A stretch of DNA of 64,000 nucleotides, from contig OX235263.1 of assembly GCA_944472135.2 (NCBI GenBank), positions 86,460,721 to 86,524,720 of the forward strand. The letters run 5' to 3'. The notes beneath the pieces were generated by a model that was given only the letters and a program-made list of their open reading frames with translations, did not search any database and was not told where the DNA came from. Source of the stretch: Trichobilharzia regenti. Its lineage: Eukaryota > Platyhelminthes > Trematoda > Strigeidida > Schistosomatidae. Shown piece after piece: positions 59,001 through 64,000 of this stretch (positions within the stretch are counted from its first letter, which is position 1; the number at the start of each line of letters is the position of its first letter). The position numbers and the translations under genes are program-made.

Positions 59001-59355
59001 TCATACTTATTTTTGTAGTTGATTCTGCTTGTAAATTTTTATTCGATATATTGTGTTGATTGATTAAAAGTGTATTCAACAGAACACCAGATAGTAAAAA
59101 TAACAATGATGATGGTGAACATAAAAGTTTAAGATTTATTGAATATTTAGTAAATGATAGTAGACGCTTTAAAATCAATGATAATAATACTGTAAGCGGT
59201 AGGGAACAGATTGCAGAATAAAAGTGTATTGAAGAAATAAAATCATGCATATAACCGGTGTATAAATAACAAATAATACCAGATAATAGAAGAAATAAAA
59301 TAATTAGAGGACAAGAAAAAGACGACGAAGACGTTGAACAAGCTGATCTCATCAT
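29437..59355 (-). CDS. TMEM168: TMEM168 orthologue, five coding exons, predicted 850 aa
   Basis: Joined minus-strand exons: 59,355-58,269; 53,737-53,446; 45,564-45,191; 33,027-32,669; 29,877-29,437. Lengths 1,087, 292, 374, 359 and 441 nt total 2,553 nt, one frame with stop at 29,437-29,439. Every junction is GT-AG and phases match (1, 2, 1, 0). The product is a polytopic membrane protein. About ten hydrophobic helices lie in exons 1-2, then a soluble domain with Y-D-T-Y-V-L-Y-Y and R-L-L-I-L-L-D, then a C-terminal hydrophobic stretch ending F-I-L-M-R-T. Order and motifs agree with vertebrate TMEM168 as I remember it (about 700 aa). The excess is Asn/Thr/Ser-rich inserts. The family's biochemical role is not well established. 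Introns of 4.5-12 kb are filled with retroelements. It is convergent with the channel gene on its left. Confidence 0.9.
29990..31075 (+). mobile_element. Penelope-like element remnant with tail
   Basis: 30,020-30,370 holds decayed GIY-YIG coding (F-N-C-T-C-R-T-N, then L-D-H-L-V-Q-T-G, then M-L-C-V-Q-K-K-Q-V). The tail at 30,790-31,070 (ACTGTAGAACCTGATGAAGAG and neighbours) is reverse-complementary to 56,255-56,500. A family B SINE interrupts the element. Confidence 0.65.
30420..30775 (-). mobile_element. Degenerate hammerhead SINE, family B
   Basis: Minus-strand unit with the conserved 5' region (GGACCATTGGATCGGGTCCCAGTGG) but a lost B box. The ribozyme remnant at about 30,465-30,513 has a GGAA for GAAA change. 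Confidence 0.6.
31076..32254. other. TMEM168 intron sequence, nothing recognised
   Basis: No coding exon or known repeat family seen. Confidence 0.4.
32255..32490 (+). mobile_element. Two joined RTE-type fragments
   Basis: 32,265-32,395 resembles the [23 protein letters not shown] region of the element at 62,090. 32,395-32,490 is the 3' tail of the other RTE family (GAAAACGCTGG...AAGCCCTATG). Confidence 0.6.
32669..33027 (-). CDS. TMEM168: TMEM168 exon 4
   Basis: Acceptor TTTCAACAG, donor GTAAGG. It encodes L-K-N-L-I-D-L-W-E, S-R-S-M-R-L-L-I-L-L-D, C-C-I-A-I-Q-S-A and F-T-E-F-W-I-E-E-N, with an Asn-rich insert. It matches the T-L-x-L-x-x-L-I-E-W-W...R-L-I-I-V-L-D run of the family. Confidence 0.9.
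33135..33432 (+). mobile_element. RTE-type retrotransposon 3' fragment
   Basis: Matches 14,830-15,110 in the C-terminal basic region and the GAAGCCCTACATTCCTCTGG tail with AATAAT repeats. Confidence 0.65.
33722..33905 (+). mobile_element. tRNA-derived SINE, family A
   Basis: Head partly decayed (GGTACAACCGTTAGG), B box GGTTCGATTCCC, body and A tail kept. Confidence 0.75.
34672..35702 (-). pseudogene. PLE reverse transcriptase, broken
   Basis: 35,268-35,702 encodes the RT palm: D-V-V-S-L-F-T-S-I-P (motif A), Y-F-T-F-K-D, G-V-A-V-G-S-P-A-S-P-I-V-A-N-L-Y-M (motif B) and C-V-V-D-T-F. In the last, the catalytic Y-V-D-D has lost its first Asp. 34,672-34,995 in another frame gives the thumb (E-N-G-Y-P-E-K-L-L-D) and linker, ending at V-Y-K-I-K-C, the entry to GIY-YIG, which is missing. 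Confidence 0.85.
36081..36690 (+). pseudogene. PLE linker and GIY-YIG domain
   Basis: 36,081-36,473 runs from a basic linker to C-V-Y-K-I-K-C-L-E-C-D-A-I-Y-I-G-Q-T-S-R (Y-I-G core) and R-R-N-E-H. After one stop it continues I-E-S-G-H-K-I-D-F, I-S-E-A-L-H-I and L-N-R-N-D-G. 5'-truncated. Confidence 0.82.
36982..37175 (+). mobile_element. Sm-alpha-like hammerhead SINE, family C
   Basis: tRNA-like head: box A TGGTCTAGTGGATAACG, box B GGTTCGAGCCTC. A hammerhead (37,091-37,140) follows about 50 bases downstream. This is the architecture of the described S. mansoni Sm-alpha retroposon. Others: 42,730-42,965 (-), 50,780-50,895 (-), 50,920-51,000 (+), decayed at 39,870-39,970. Confidence 0.78.
37091..37140 (+). 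ncRNA. Hammerhead ribozyme of family C, stem I weakened
   Basis: Core CTGACGA and GAAA are present. Stem II GTCC/GGAT has one G-T pair; the cleavage triplet is ATC. The 3' strand of stem I reads CTAAATT where CTGGATT would pair with ATCCAG, so it is probably weak or inactive. Confidence 0.65.
37428..37525 (+). mobile_element. RTE-type 3' tail
   Basis: GCAGGGTGAAAAG...GAAGCCCTATGCTCC, then AATAAT repeats; same tail as 15,011-15,105. Confidence 0.65.
37740..38309. other. TMEM168 intron sequence, little recognised
   Basis: A 40-bp RTE tail piece (minus, 37,750-37,790, AACATAGGGCTTCAA). Nothing else seen. Confidence 0.4.
38310..38720 (+). mobile_element. RTE-type retrotransposon C-terminal fragment (second family)
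   Basis: Frames give A-W-P-L-K-V-K-D-I-K-R-L, N-T-E-V-R-R-R-A and S-I-D-E-I-V-K-V-N-R-L-K-W-L, homologous to the minus-strand fragment at 62,214-62,510. Frameshifted, truncated. Confidence 0.7.
38765..38945 (-). mobile_element. tRNA-derived SINE, family A
   Basis: Minus strand with head at 38,940, B box (GTTCGATCCCC) and tail toward 38,765. Confidence 0.78.
38946..40344. other. TMEM168 intron sequence with decayed SINE pieces
   Basis: Two decayed hammerhead-SINE remnants: about 39,215-39,310 (-) and 39,870-39,970 (+, GGATAACGCATTG, then TGGATTCCACTGCTAG). No coding exon seen. Confidence 0.45.
40345..41755 (+). mobile_element. Penelope-like element, rearranged, with inverted tails
   Basis: 40,345-40,430 and 41,665-41,755 are inverted copies of one tail. 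40,470-40,520 is a thumb remnant and 40,640-40,893 the end of GIY-YIG (G-H-Q-F-D-W-D-N-I-K-I-L-N-R-G-N-T). RT-linker coding (R-I-L-N-K-A-E-L-E, L-C-R-L-K-D-P-V-G) appears only after it, at 41,060-41,240. The order is therefore that of two partial copies joined. Confidence 0.72.
41870..42580 (-). mobile_element. Penelope-like element 3' end with inverted tails
   Basis: 41,885-42,050 and 42,395-42,580 are reverse complements (TCAAGATCACAAATAATGGGTAGG and complement, within the arms). Between them, minus strand 42,147-42,377 encodes I-I-E-T-G-H-T-V-D-F-N, I-E-A-L-V-K-K-R-L-K-P-V-L-C-V-Q-K and N-L-P-W-stop, the end of GIY-YIG. Confidence 0.75.
42730..42965 (-). mobile_element. Hammerhead SINE, family C, decayed
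   Basis: Minus strand: box A TAGTGGATAAC, B-box remnant GCTTCGAGCCTC. Ribozyme core reads GTGATGA for CTGATGA, with GAAA kept. Confidence 0.6.
43089..43620 (+). repeat. Long dispersed repeat, family D (LTR-like?)
   Basis: Matches 60,125-61,300 over about 500 bp, apart from the insertion in that copy. It starts near TTATGTACTCGTCGCTAAATT and runs into an AT tract. Non-coding; identity unknown. Confidence 0.65.
43590..43700. repeat. (AT)n tracts
   Basis: Two TA/AT runs (about 43,592-43,613 and 43,648-43,699). Confidence 0.9.
43800..44130 (+). repeat. Solo-LTR-like repeat, family L
   Basis: Starts CAAATATTGTGGTGAAAGC and ends GGTCCTTGTCTTCACTCG; 3' end decayed. Confidence 0.5.
44165..44612 (+). 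mobile_element. RTE-type retrotransposon 3' fragment
   Basis: Reads Y-G-S-E-T-W-R-like, then T-F-I-N-I-C-L-R and W-S-E-T-I-S-N-K-K-L-W, then the basic region and TTCCACTCGGACGTCAAAGG tail with AATAAT. Confidence 0.68.
45191..45564 (-). CDS. TMEM168: TMEM168 exon 3
   Basis: Acceptor TCCTCTAG; donor GTATGC, a weaker consensus. It encodes a Ser/Thr-rich start, then F-F-T-Y-Y-S-I-Q-K-Y-G-C-x-Y and Y-D-T-Y-V-L-Y-Y-I-G-P, the best-conserved block of the family, and ends G-D-W-I-F-E. A schistosome-specific Asp/Asn/Ala insert lies between them. Confidence 0.9.
45615..45652. repeat. (AT)n tract
   Basis: About 17 TA units, some 50 bp outside the exon 3 acceptor. Confidence 0.9.
45690..46180 (+). mobile_element. 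RTE-type retrotransposon 3' fragment
   Basis: Frames give L-R-I-R-W-P-A-R-K-like and R-K-W-R-W-I-S-C-T blocks, then the basic C-terminus; heavily decayed. Confidence 0.6.
46200..47706 (-). mobile_element. Penelope-like element, 5'-truncated (RT + GIY-YIG + tail)
   Basis: It carries the longest PLE coding stretch of the window. The RT starts just before the catalytic motif; GIY-YIG and the tail (46,204-46,720) follow. The tail and GIY-YIG recur inverted at 56,985-58,012. A family A SINE abuts the 5' truncation. Confidence 0.85.
46720..47706 (-). pseudogene. PLE RT (catalytic half) and GIY-YIG endonuclease, frameshifted
   Basis: 46,952-47,650: Y-Y-R-Y-V-D-D-T-F-I-L (intact catalytic Y-V-D-D), L-H-F-L-D-V-L-L, T-F-T-G-Q-Y-T-H-F, E-C-L-A-S-R-A-R-K-I-C, M-G-Y-P-S-S-F-I-K-K-H, then C-I-Y-Q-F-N-C-T-C-G-D-S-Y-V-G-R-T. 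There the frame shifts into 46,720-47,055 (Q-R-V-I-T-K-H, H-L-L-D-S-G-H, F-K-V-I-H-R-I). Motifs A-B of the RT are missing. Confidence 0.87.
47712..47893 (-). mobile_element. tRNA-derived SINE, family A
   Basis: Head at 47,890 (GTGTCACAGTGGTTAGGA), B box mutated (GTTTGATCCCC), A-rich tail at 47,712. Confidence 0.75.
48240..48400 (-). mobile_element. Hammerhead-bearing SINE-like repeat
   Basis: Contains a ribozyme-like motif at 48,305-48,354 but no clear tRNA-like head. Distantly related to family B. Confidence 0.5.
48305..48354 (-). ncRNA. Hammerhead-like motif, one core change
   Basis: Stem I ACACTG/CAGTGT is perfect; GAAA, palindromic stem III and GTC are kept. The core is CCGATGA for CTGATGA, and stem II is irregular. 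Confidence 0.55.
48487..48541. repeat. (AT)n tract
   Basis: About 27 AT units. Confidence 0.9.
48711..50330 (-). mobile_element. Penelope-like element with inverted tails
   Basis: 48,711-49,040 and 49,985-50,330 are inverted copies (TGATGAAATGATTATGAACA and complement within). Between: Y-V-D-D-T-F-T-V-L (about 49,860), L-V-K-C-L-N-D-R-A-Q-K-L, L-N-N-Y-P-D-K-L-V-R-K-Y-V, an Asn/Asp repeat, and a short GIY-YIG start at about 49,150-49,250. Truncated at its 5' end and frameshifted. Confidence 0.78.
49363..49953 (-). pseudogene. PLE RT catalytic/thumb fragment
   Basis: Two frames (49,738-49,953 and 49,363-49,686) carry intact Y-V-D-D and the thumb. The L-F-W-G-V-like strand in between is broken. 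Confidence 0.75.
50780..51000. mobile_element. Inverted pair of family C hammerhead SINEs
   Basis: 50,785-50,912 is a minus-strand unit (GAGGCTCGAAC = B-box complement; ribozyme remnant with GACA for GAAA). 50,920-50,995 is a plus-strand head (TGGATAACGCTTTGG, GGTTCGAGCCTCGG). They are head to head, as in family B at 13.0 and 24.0 kb. Confidence 0.68.
51240..51360 (-). other. tRNA-like (SINE head) sequence
   Basis: The minus strand has a B-box-like GAGTTCGAGTCCCGCC and an A-box-like TTGGCTTAGGCAC. No full cloverleaf was drawn; probably another SINE head rather than a tRNA gene. Confidence 0.35.
51700..52205 (-). mobile_element. RTE-type retrotransposon 3' fragment
   Basis: Minus strand: L-L-H-G-S-E-T-C-L, T-F-I-N-T-C-L-L, L-K-I-K-W-P-E-K-I-S-N-E-K-L-W, then R-R-K-W and the basic C-terminus toward 51,700, ending in AATAAT repeats. 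Confidence 0.72.
52322..52343. repeat. (AT)n tract
   Basis: About 10 TA units. Confidence 0.85.
52344..53445. other. TMEM168 intron sequence, nothing recognised
   Basis: No exon and no named repeat family; a tRNA-B-box-like GGGGTTTGAGTC at about 52,995 (minus) hints at an old SINE. Confidence 0.4.
53446..53737 (-). CDS. TMEM168: TMEM168 exon 2
   Basis: Acceptor CATTTAG, donor GTGAGT. Residues V-W-A-S-L-G-A-R-Y-V-A-L-I-S and the later H-L-S-K-T-T-G-P-N-A-I-G-Y-A align with the M-A-S-K-G-M and G-G-T-S-V-G-Y-A regions of vertebrate TMEM168 (from memory). Two hydrophobic helices. Phase 1 in, phase 2 out. Confidence 0.9.
53865..54620 (+). mobile_element. Penelope-like element with internal deletion
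   Basis: Left inverted tail at 53,865-54,010 (same as 40,345). Then W-W-R-Y-V-D-D-T-F-T-V-L (54,255-54,290) joins directly to the late GIY-YIG (H-E-Y-K-L-A-V-K-R-Q-D-I). The RT thumb, linker and nuclease core are deleted. Confidence 0.72.
54960..55580 (+). mobile_element. RTE-type retrotransposon 3' fragment
   Basis: Longest of its family here: D-E-D-V-K-S-R-V-V-K-A-R, F-I-N-L-K-P-I-W-E-S-S-S-L-S, L-K-I-R-W-P, then W-R-R-S-C-E-E-E-L and L-C-S-T-R-N, ending in AATAATAATAA. Confidence 0.75.
55740..55950 (-). mobile_element. Degenerate hammerhead SINE, family B
   Basis: Minus strand: AGTTAGAGAATCATTGGAAAAC tail complement, decayed ribozyme at about 55,789-55,836, B box and head remnants to 55,940. 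Confidence 0.58.
55951..56034. repeat. (AT)n tract, about 80 bp
   Basis: Longest uninterrupted AT run of the window, about 40 units, at the head end of the preceding SINE. Confidence 0.92.
56255..56870 (-). mobile_element. Penelope-like element remnant
   Basis: Tail at 56,255-56,500 is the complement of 30,790-31,070. 56,520-56,870 (-) holds decayed GIY-YIG coding (G-A-S-Y-I-G-x-C near 56,830). Confidence 0.62.
56985..58012 (+). mobile_element. Penelope-like element 3' end with inverted tails
   Basis: 57,170-58,012 is an inverted copy of 46,204-47,060 (GIY-YIG end plus tail). 56,985-57,160 is the same tail in opposite orientation, so the copy is bracketed by inverted arms. Confidence 0.8.
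57184..57486 (+). pseudogene. PLE GIY-YIG fragment
   Basis: The frame (Q-R-I-T-T-K-H-L-P, H-L-L-D-S-G-H-V-A-E-K-T, F-K-V-I-H-R-I) is nearly identical to the minus-strand one at 46,720-47,055. Confidence 0.8.
58050..58237 (+). mobile_element. tRNA-derived SINE, family A
   Basis: Head TGCGTCAGTGGCACAGCGG, B box GTTCGATCCCC, tail at 58,235; ends about 30 bp from the exon 1 donor. Confidence 0.78.
58269..59355 (-). CDS. TMEM168: TMEM168 exon 1 (start codon, multi-pass membrane region)
   Basis: ATG at 59,355-59,353; an in-frame TAA lies about 33 nt upstream, so this is the true start. It encodes 362 codons plus one base: a short Ser-rich N-terminus, then eight or nine hydrophobic segments (about residues 16-34, 44-64, 80-98, 115-140, 148-165 and onward). 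The donor is GTAAGT at 58,268-58,263, after H-S-L-P-F-Q-H-N. The open frame continues past the donor but loses similarity. The 5' UTR start is not determined. Confidence 0.9.
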
Positions 59356-59519
59356 TGCTATTACTAGTATTATTATTTTTACTATTTAACACAACTGATT
59401 AGCCGATAGGCAGTAAAGTTACAATAATTTCGATTAACAGTCACAGGTGATATCTGAAACAAAAGGAAGAAAAAACACAATTTGGATAAACGCATTAAAA
59501 AATATGCACAAATGGCAGT

Positions 59520-59890
59520 GAGTAGTATGTGATATTGTGGTGAGAGCAGGCTGCTAGCCAATCGGTAGACATTAATTTACGTCAATGTCTAGGTCACTAA
59601 TATTGGCCGTGAGAAAATATGAACAAGACTGATTCAACAACCAATCACAGCAGACTTAACGTGGGCAAATATGATTCGCAGATAGATGGCTCCATTTTCC
59701 GAGGTTACCCGAAACAACCAGGCAGAAGCCTGCGTTTGTCTACTTAACTTCCGAGAAACAACCAATCAGAAGACTGCGTTTGTCTACTTGAATAAGTTAT
59801 AAAAATGTACAGGAAATATATATAAATACGTGTTGATTTACGTAATAAAACGATCTGTTGCCGGCCCTTGTCTTCTGTTGTTACATTATA
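59520..59890 (+). repeat. Solo-LTR-like repeat, family L
   Basis: TGTGATATTGTGGTGAGAGC to CTTGTCTTCTGTTGTTACA, with a TATAAATAC box and AATAAAACG near the end; about 165 bp upstream of the TMEM168 start codon. Confidence 0.55.
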
Positions 59891-60002
59891 TTTTGGAATA
59901 ATCGGTTCAAAACTTATAAAATAATGATATATATTCAGATAGGTATTTACACAATGCCACCTTTTATATTCGTTACCGTGGTTTGTATTTATGTACGATG
60001 AG

Positions 60003-60123
60003 AATTGGTAGAAGTTAGAATTTACCAGCCATTGGAATTCCCACCTTCTTACAACCCAATGGCTGTATATTCACGGCGGTTGCCTTCCGCCAACCCTCAT
60101 CTCCTGGGTTCAATCCACAATGG
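60003..60123 (+). mobile_element. SINE remnant (family B-like head)
   Basis: GGTAGAAGTTAGAATT and a B-box-like GGTTCAATCCAC. Confidence 0.4.
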
Positions 60124-60330
60124 AGTTATGTTATGTACTCGTCGCTAAATTATTGCTATGTACTGGTCGAGAATTTAATAGTCCTGACGCAAGAAGGCGG
60201 AAATCAGAAGACCACTAGGTTTGCGATGATACTTCTATTTTCCAAACACAAGGAGAATGCAATAAGTGGTATCACATCAAAGTAAGTAGAGTAAGTAAGT
60301 CACACAACTTGTGAGAGCGAAATATATATG

Positions 60331-60972
60331 CTTACTTTTACTTTACTTCGGCTATCTCCTACGGGAGGATGAGCCGGCTTCATGAACGTCTCGAATCATC
60401 GCTGCCGAGGCGCGGCAATTTGTAAGAGAGTTCATGAAGTTTCATGGGAATTTGGTACGAGTGATGTCCCCAGCATCGCTCGGCCTTTTGTTTGAGAGTT
60501 CAGCTCTAGCCTTTACACAGCCAAGTGTGACCTACAAGGCAGTAGGAGTGGAGTAAGGAGTCCACTATCCATTGGGAGCCGGTGACCGGAGTTCGGTTCA
60601 TACGCCTTTTTGAATGGGGCCAGACATCCAGGACATCCAACAAGCCCTTTGTCCATACGTCTGCCGGTGAGCTCCAGTGAGCTTCATACGCCAGTCGTTG
60701 GAGGTTTGGAATCAGGGTTTAGCCATCTCCCCTAGACCGTCATCCAATGGACAGTCAACCCGGTGGAGAGCGCCGGGCATCCGCTTTCGCCCTCTCACTT
60801 TGGTGAGAAACACCTCCGCCACGTGAAGGCAGTGAGTAGGACTTCCTCAGGAGAGGCTATGTAAGACGCCCGGTCATATGGGAGCATTTCAAGAGGTGTG
60901 CGGAGGGGTGGCCAACTCGCAGCGCAAGGCACCCACCCCCGACCATCCTGAGGCTTTGGAAGCATATATATG
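60331..60972. mobile_element. GC-rich 642-bp insertion with 10-bp target duplication
   Basis: It is absent from the paralogous site at about 43,318. Left AATATATATG (60,321-60,330) repeats at 60,973-60,982. The insert starts CTTACTTTTACTTTACTTCGG and ends AGCATATATATG. It is much richer in GC than its surroundings and no long frame is seen. Probably a non-autonomous retroposon or an element tail. Confidence 0.78.
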
Positions 60973-61249
60973 AATATATATGAATACCCAGACAAAGGGT
61001 GTGAACAAATCACTAGACAGTCTTAACATGAATGGCTAATTATAATGGAGTGTCGATCCTAATATACATAGCAAAATATAGCAGACATGTCAACAACCAC
61101 CATATATGGATATATGTCATCAAGCAACGGACTGTCAACAAACACATTATATTATATATAATATAAGGAGAATATACATTGTTAAAGGAGACAGGTTCAT
61201 CAAAATGAAATGGTCACAGACTAAGCGAGCAAACAGAAAAAGAGATCAC

Positions 61250-61255
<6 letters not shown>

Positions 61256-61284
<29 letters not shown>
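61256..61284. repeat. (AT)n tract
   Basis: About 14 units. Confidence 0.85.
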
Positions 61285-61287
<3 letters not shown>

Positions 61288-61734
61288 GATTCATATCAAG
61301 TTATAAGTACTCGTCGGAAGTCTCAAGCTAGGACGAAATATAATACTTCATGGTTCTCAAAGTATCGATGTAACTTCACAACTCCATCAACTGACCTTTC
61401 CTCTTCACCAGAAACCCTACGCCTAACTTTATTATTATGTATTTACTTACTTAACGTGAGTTTGAAAGGAATGCACAATTAAAGAATTCTAAGTATTAGA
61501 TGAATAAAACAATAACAATCATGCGATGAAAATGAGTTGTAGTAATCGTGATAGGAGTCGTGATCATGAGGTTAACAATTGGTGCTGAAAATACCGTTAC
61601 CCCCCCCCCTATTATTAATCATCGTCTCATGTAGCCTACTGACTACAATCAAAATTCACATTAAACAAAATAAACACTACCCGTTAATCAGACAAACCCC
61701 TCATCAGATTCTACTTTTTTCCCGATAGATGCCC

Positions 61735-62020
61735 ACTGTTTATCTGTCTGTTTTTGACATAGAACTTTGTACCGATGTGCGGCAGTTCATGTCGCCACAC
61801 TCCCCCCCTGTACCACACAAACCAAGAGAAGAAAGTAGAAGAAATGCATAAAAGAGACAGTAAACAGAGGTGTGAGACAAAGGAATAGTAATAACGAAGA
61901 ACAATATAGTTTCATTGGGTATTATAAGTCACAAGGAGTGGATGCATCTGCACTGGCCATTGAGAACGATTTTGAGCTATATCACCAATTGTTTCCAACC
62001 ATTGATTTTTACCGTCCCGA
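61735..62020. mobile_element. Family E repeat
   Basis: Longer relative of the 238-bp insertion at 21,036, sharing the CTGTCTG, ACATAGAACTT and GAGAACGATTTTGAGC blocks. Confidence 0.6.
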
Positions 62021-62089
62021 GGACCCCAACCAGGAAGTCTACACCTCCCTACGTGGCTGGATCAAACTAACTGTTGTGGATTTCATTGA

Positions 62090-62640
62090 CTGGTGAAGCC
62101 ATATTTTGGTTTGACTGCAGCTAGCTCTTTTCCAGCCTGACCCTATATCAGCTAACATCGTCCACTTTCGGGGAAGGCGATGACAAGGCATCTACGCGTA
62201 ACACATGTCCTAATCACCTCAGTTGATGTAATTTCACGGCCTCGTCGATTGATTTCTCCTCCTTACCTAGAACTCGACGCCTAACCTCAATATTGCTCAC
62301 TTTATTATACCACCTCACATGGGAGATAGAACGCAGGCACCTATAATTGAAGACAGCTAATCTTTTCATGTCTTCCACTCTCAATGGCCAGGTCTCACAT
62401 CCATATAGGAGGACGGAGCGGACTGATGAGCAGTACACCCGCCCTTTGGTCGACACCCAGCCGGATATCACGTCTACTAAGACAGAGACGGCGTAAACTG
62501 GCATATGCAAAACTAGCCCTCTGTATCCGTGCTGAAGTTTCGTCAGAGATCAACCCGTTGGCACTGGCTGATGGTACTTCCCAAATAAGTGAAGCGGTCA
62601 ACGTGCTCTGCCACTTCATTCCCTATTTCTAAACTAGGAG
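62090..62640 (-). mobile_element. RTE-type retrotransposon C-terminal fragment (second family)
   Basis: Minus strand: [20 protein letters not shown], then [12 protein letters not shown] and H-Q-L-R, in a 98-codon frame at 62,214-62,510. Upstream coding (62,395-62,619) is in another frame. Confidence 0.78.
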
Positions 62641-63487
62641 TCAGTGTAGTCCAGTCCTGCACCATCATCTTACATTTGATGCCCACTATTTCTGCTATGT
62701 CATACAATTACATTACAAGATACTTCTTGATTATCAGTATTATAACATAAATATCTCTCTGTCTCTCTTATCTTGAATGCATGTTACAAAATAATCACGG
62801 ATATCATCCCACTAACCAGTTACGGTCAAAGAAATCTACCACAAAACTATCGTAATGGGGTATGTATGTGAATAATTGGCGAATACACCGCCTATCTAAA
62901 CTATTCGCATCACAAGTGAATACCTCACAAACTGTACACCTGCATAATATAACACTACGAAAATTGTATAGGTAGTTTATAAGCCTCGCAAATGTTACTA
63001 TGCTTAATGAGTTCAATCAATTATGTTCTCACTACAATGTCTGCTATGTGAATGATGACAGCGTTTTCTCATAAGTTGAGTCTCATAGAAACAAACATAG
63101 AATGCAATATGGTAGCTGTACATTCAGTGAAACAGAAAATAACTACATCTTATCTGCGTAGGAAATCTCCGCCCCCCTTATAGCTTATTCGTAAGCAACC
63201 ACCACATACTTACTCATGTAAGCGTTTAACACTCGGAACAGATCATAAGACCCGTTCAATATGTCTATAAACTCAAGATAACAAGAGGTCAGACCTATAT
63301 ATGCCAGGAATTTTCTCAATGATATGGATATATACGCGGGAACCAACCTCGTAAACAACATATGGTGACGCATTATCTTAGCAAAAAAAACGACGCCGCT
63401 TACAGGGAATTTGGAATTCTGTGAAGGAGAAATAAAATGAGGCTACTATTAACATCTATGCACAACTTTCTTCTACAAATACTCATG
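62641..63487. other. Nothing recognised
   Basis: AT-rich with short open frames only. Confidence 0.4.
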
Positions 63488-63872
63488 TCATTTAAACATT
63501 ATTAAAAGGAGACACACCAGTGACATTTTCTCAGAATTAATTGTCTTATGTTTATAGTGACTGTCATCTACCTCTCGGCTCATCTGTTGCATTAATTTGT
63601 CTTCCAAGTCATTCGGATTATTCTGCTTAGCAGCATCTACGGCCATATCCAATTCTGCACAGTTACTAATCAACTTCGCCTTGATTACGTCTGACCATAA
63701 ATTGACTCATATCCGCCTTACTTCCCAATGTTTTATAGGAAATGAAACTCTTAAGCTCTCCTTTTTTGGTGATGCCGTGTAAAATGTAACGTACACCAAG
63801 ACTGGGCTTCAAAATGCAGTTGAGCAAGTTACGCATAGATCTCTTCGCATTGTGCAATACAAACAATCCCAT
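63488..63872 (-). CDS. Hypothetical small two-exon gene with 31-nt intron
   Basis: Minus strand: ATG at 63,872-63,870, exon to 63,722, intron 63,721-63,691 (GTAAGG...GTCAG), exon 63,690-63,488, stop at the end; 117 codons. Exon 1 begins M-G-L-F-V-L-H-N-A-K. Exon 2 is acidic and Gln-rich (A-K-Q-N-N-P-N-D-L-E-D-K-L-M-Q-Q-M). Removing the 31 nt joins two otherwise out-of-frame frames, and schistosomes are known for such very short introns. I do not recognise the protein. The start could lie in an upstream exon beyond the window. Confidence 0.38.
63691..63721 (-). other. Putative micro-intron
   Basis: 31 nt with GT...AG ends; restores one reading frame between two open exons. Confidence 0.4.
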
Positions 63873-64000
63873 TTCCAAAACGCATATGTGTTAAAAAGAA
63901 AGAGGATGAATTGCGAAGTTGTCTTTTCTATTTTGATCTTTAGAAGACGCATCAAAATGAAGCAACAGGAAACCGTATTTGTAACGAATCACTTGATGAT

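Larger units (their letters stand above)
60125..61300 (+). repeat. Family D long repeat, second copy, carrying a 642-bp insertion
   Basis: Matches 43,120-43,620. The insertion at 60,331-60,972 splits it. Confidence 0.7.

Noticed and set aside
61872..62096. 74-codon open frame
   Set aside because: Lies in the family E repeat; the related 238-bp copy does not keep the frame.

Overview
The window looks like part of the AT-rich, transposon-laden nuclear genome of a schistosome (blood fluke, Trematoda). The clues are Merlin DNA transposons, many Penelope-like elements (PLEs), RTE/CR1-type non-LTR fragments, tRNA-headed SINEs carrying hammerhead ribozymes (the Sm-alpha type of design) and a possible 31-nt micro-intron. 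The species cannot be fixed from sequence alone. Nothing prokaryotic or viral was seen.

Layout. 1-12,297 and 18,658-29,707 are two nearly identical direct copies of one segment. Copy 1 aligns from the very first base of the window, so the duplication almost certainly continues to the left. Copy 1 ends inside a truncated piece of the last TMEM168 exon and joins a 666-bp, apparently perfect palindrome (12,306-13,747). 12,298-18,657 then holds PLE and RTE debris, a second inverted repeat (15,009-15,749) and the last exon of a plus-strand nicotinic acetylcholine receptor-type channel (17,204-17,931), which carries an apparent one-base frameshift. Copy 2 carries the intact last exon of TMEM168. 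The copies differ by insertions: a nested pair of Merlin elements only in copy 1, and a 238-bp repeat and a head-to-head SINE pair only in copy 2.

29,437-59,355 is one minus-strand gene, a TMEM168 orthologue. Five coding exons with matching splice phases encode a predicted 850-residue membrane protein. Its four introns hold PLE copies (several flanked by inverted copies of their own tail, one nested in another), RTE fragments, tRNA-derived SINEs, solo-LTR-like repeats and long (AT)n tracts. Right of the gene, 59,400-62,640 is repeats again, including a GC-rich 642-bp insertion with a 10-bp target duplication. A possible small two-exon gene lies at 63,488-63,872.

The channel gene and TMEM168 are convergent, and the duplication spans the space between their 3' ends. 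The most notable features are the tandem duplication with a palindrome at its junction, the nested Merlins with both target duplications and the empty site visible in the sister copy, and SINE-borne hammerhead ribozymes whose stem III is a loopless palindrome.
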